A stretch of 14,001 nucleotides of DNA, from assembly GCA_964242425.1 (NCBI GenBank), contig CAXTCK010000084.1, forward strand, positions 1 to 14,001. The letters are read 5' to 3'. Positions 13,196 to 14,001 of this stretch are shown here, piece by piece; positions within the stretch are counted from its first letter, which is position 1, and each line of letters begins with the position of its first letter. Below the pieces are notes generated by a model. The model searched no databases, was not told where the DNA came from, and saw only the letters and a list, made by a program, of their open reading frames with translations. This DNA is from Lichenicola sp964242425. Lineage in GTDB: Bacteria; Pseudomonadota; Alphaproteobacteria; Acetobacterales; Acetobacteraceae. The translations under genes were made by a program, and so were the position numbers.

Positions 13196-14001
<806 letters not shown>

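Overview
The window is a high-GC chromosomal segment from an alphaproteobacterium, most likely a member of the Rhodospirillales/Acetobacteraceae. This rests on the base composition and on the gene order bamE / yceD-rpmF-plsX-fabH-ihfA-merR-tRNA-Pro, which is characteristic of alphaproteobacteria. The taxonomic placement is an inference from recognised protein families, not a database result.

Left part (1-6803), housekeeping core. The last codons of an OmpR-type response regulator are followed by its probable partner, an EnvZ-like membrane histidine kinase. A bamE-like outer-membrane lipoprotein gene converges on the kinase. Divergent from bamE runs a block of co-oriented genes: yceD (DUF177), rpmF (ribosomal protein L32), plsX and fabH (entry into phospholipid and fatty-acid synthesis), then, after a 211-bp AT-richer leader, ihfA and a MerR-type regulator that overlaps it by 4 bp. 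A tRNA-Pro(GGG) gene closes the block.

Middle (6812-9726), accessory and decayed region. An AI-2E/PerM-family membrane protein gene runs leftward to within 8 bp of the tRNA. Upstream of it lies a 100-N assembly gap (8022-8121), then about 1.6 kb with no intact gene. That stretch holds a cupin gene broken by an internal deletion and a frameshift, an unassigned palindrome-bearing stretch, and a multiply damaged IS5-family transposase remnant on the minus strand.

Right part (9727-14001), ordinary chromosome again. It holds an iron-type superoxide dismutase gene (sodB) and, divergent from it, a squalene/phytoene-synthase-fold protein that lacks the first catalytic aspartate motif and resembles the NDUFAF6-like subgroup. 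An SDR oxidoreductase follows. Converging on it are a 3-hydroxyisobutyrate-dehydrogenase-family gene and, upstream of that on the same strand, the C-terminal third of uvrA, which runs off the right edge.

I found no CRISPR array, phage module, toxin-antitoxin pair or defence locus, and no convincing undescribed multi-gene system. The best leads are the palindromes before ihfA and in the decayed region, and the catalytically altered synthase-fold protein.
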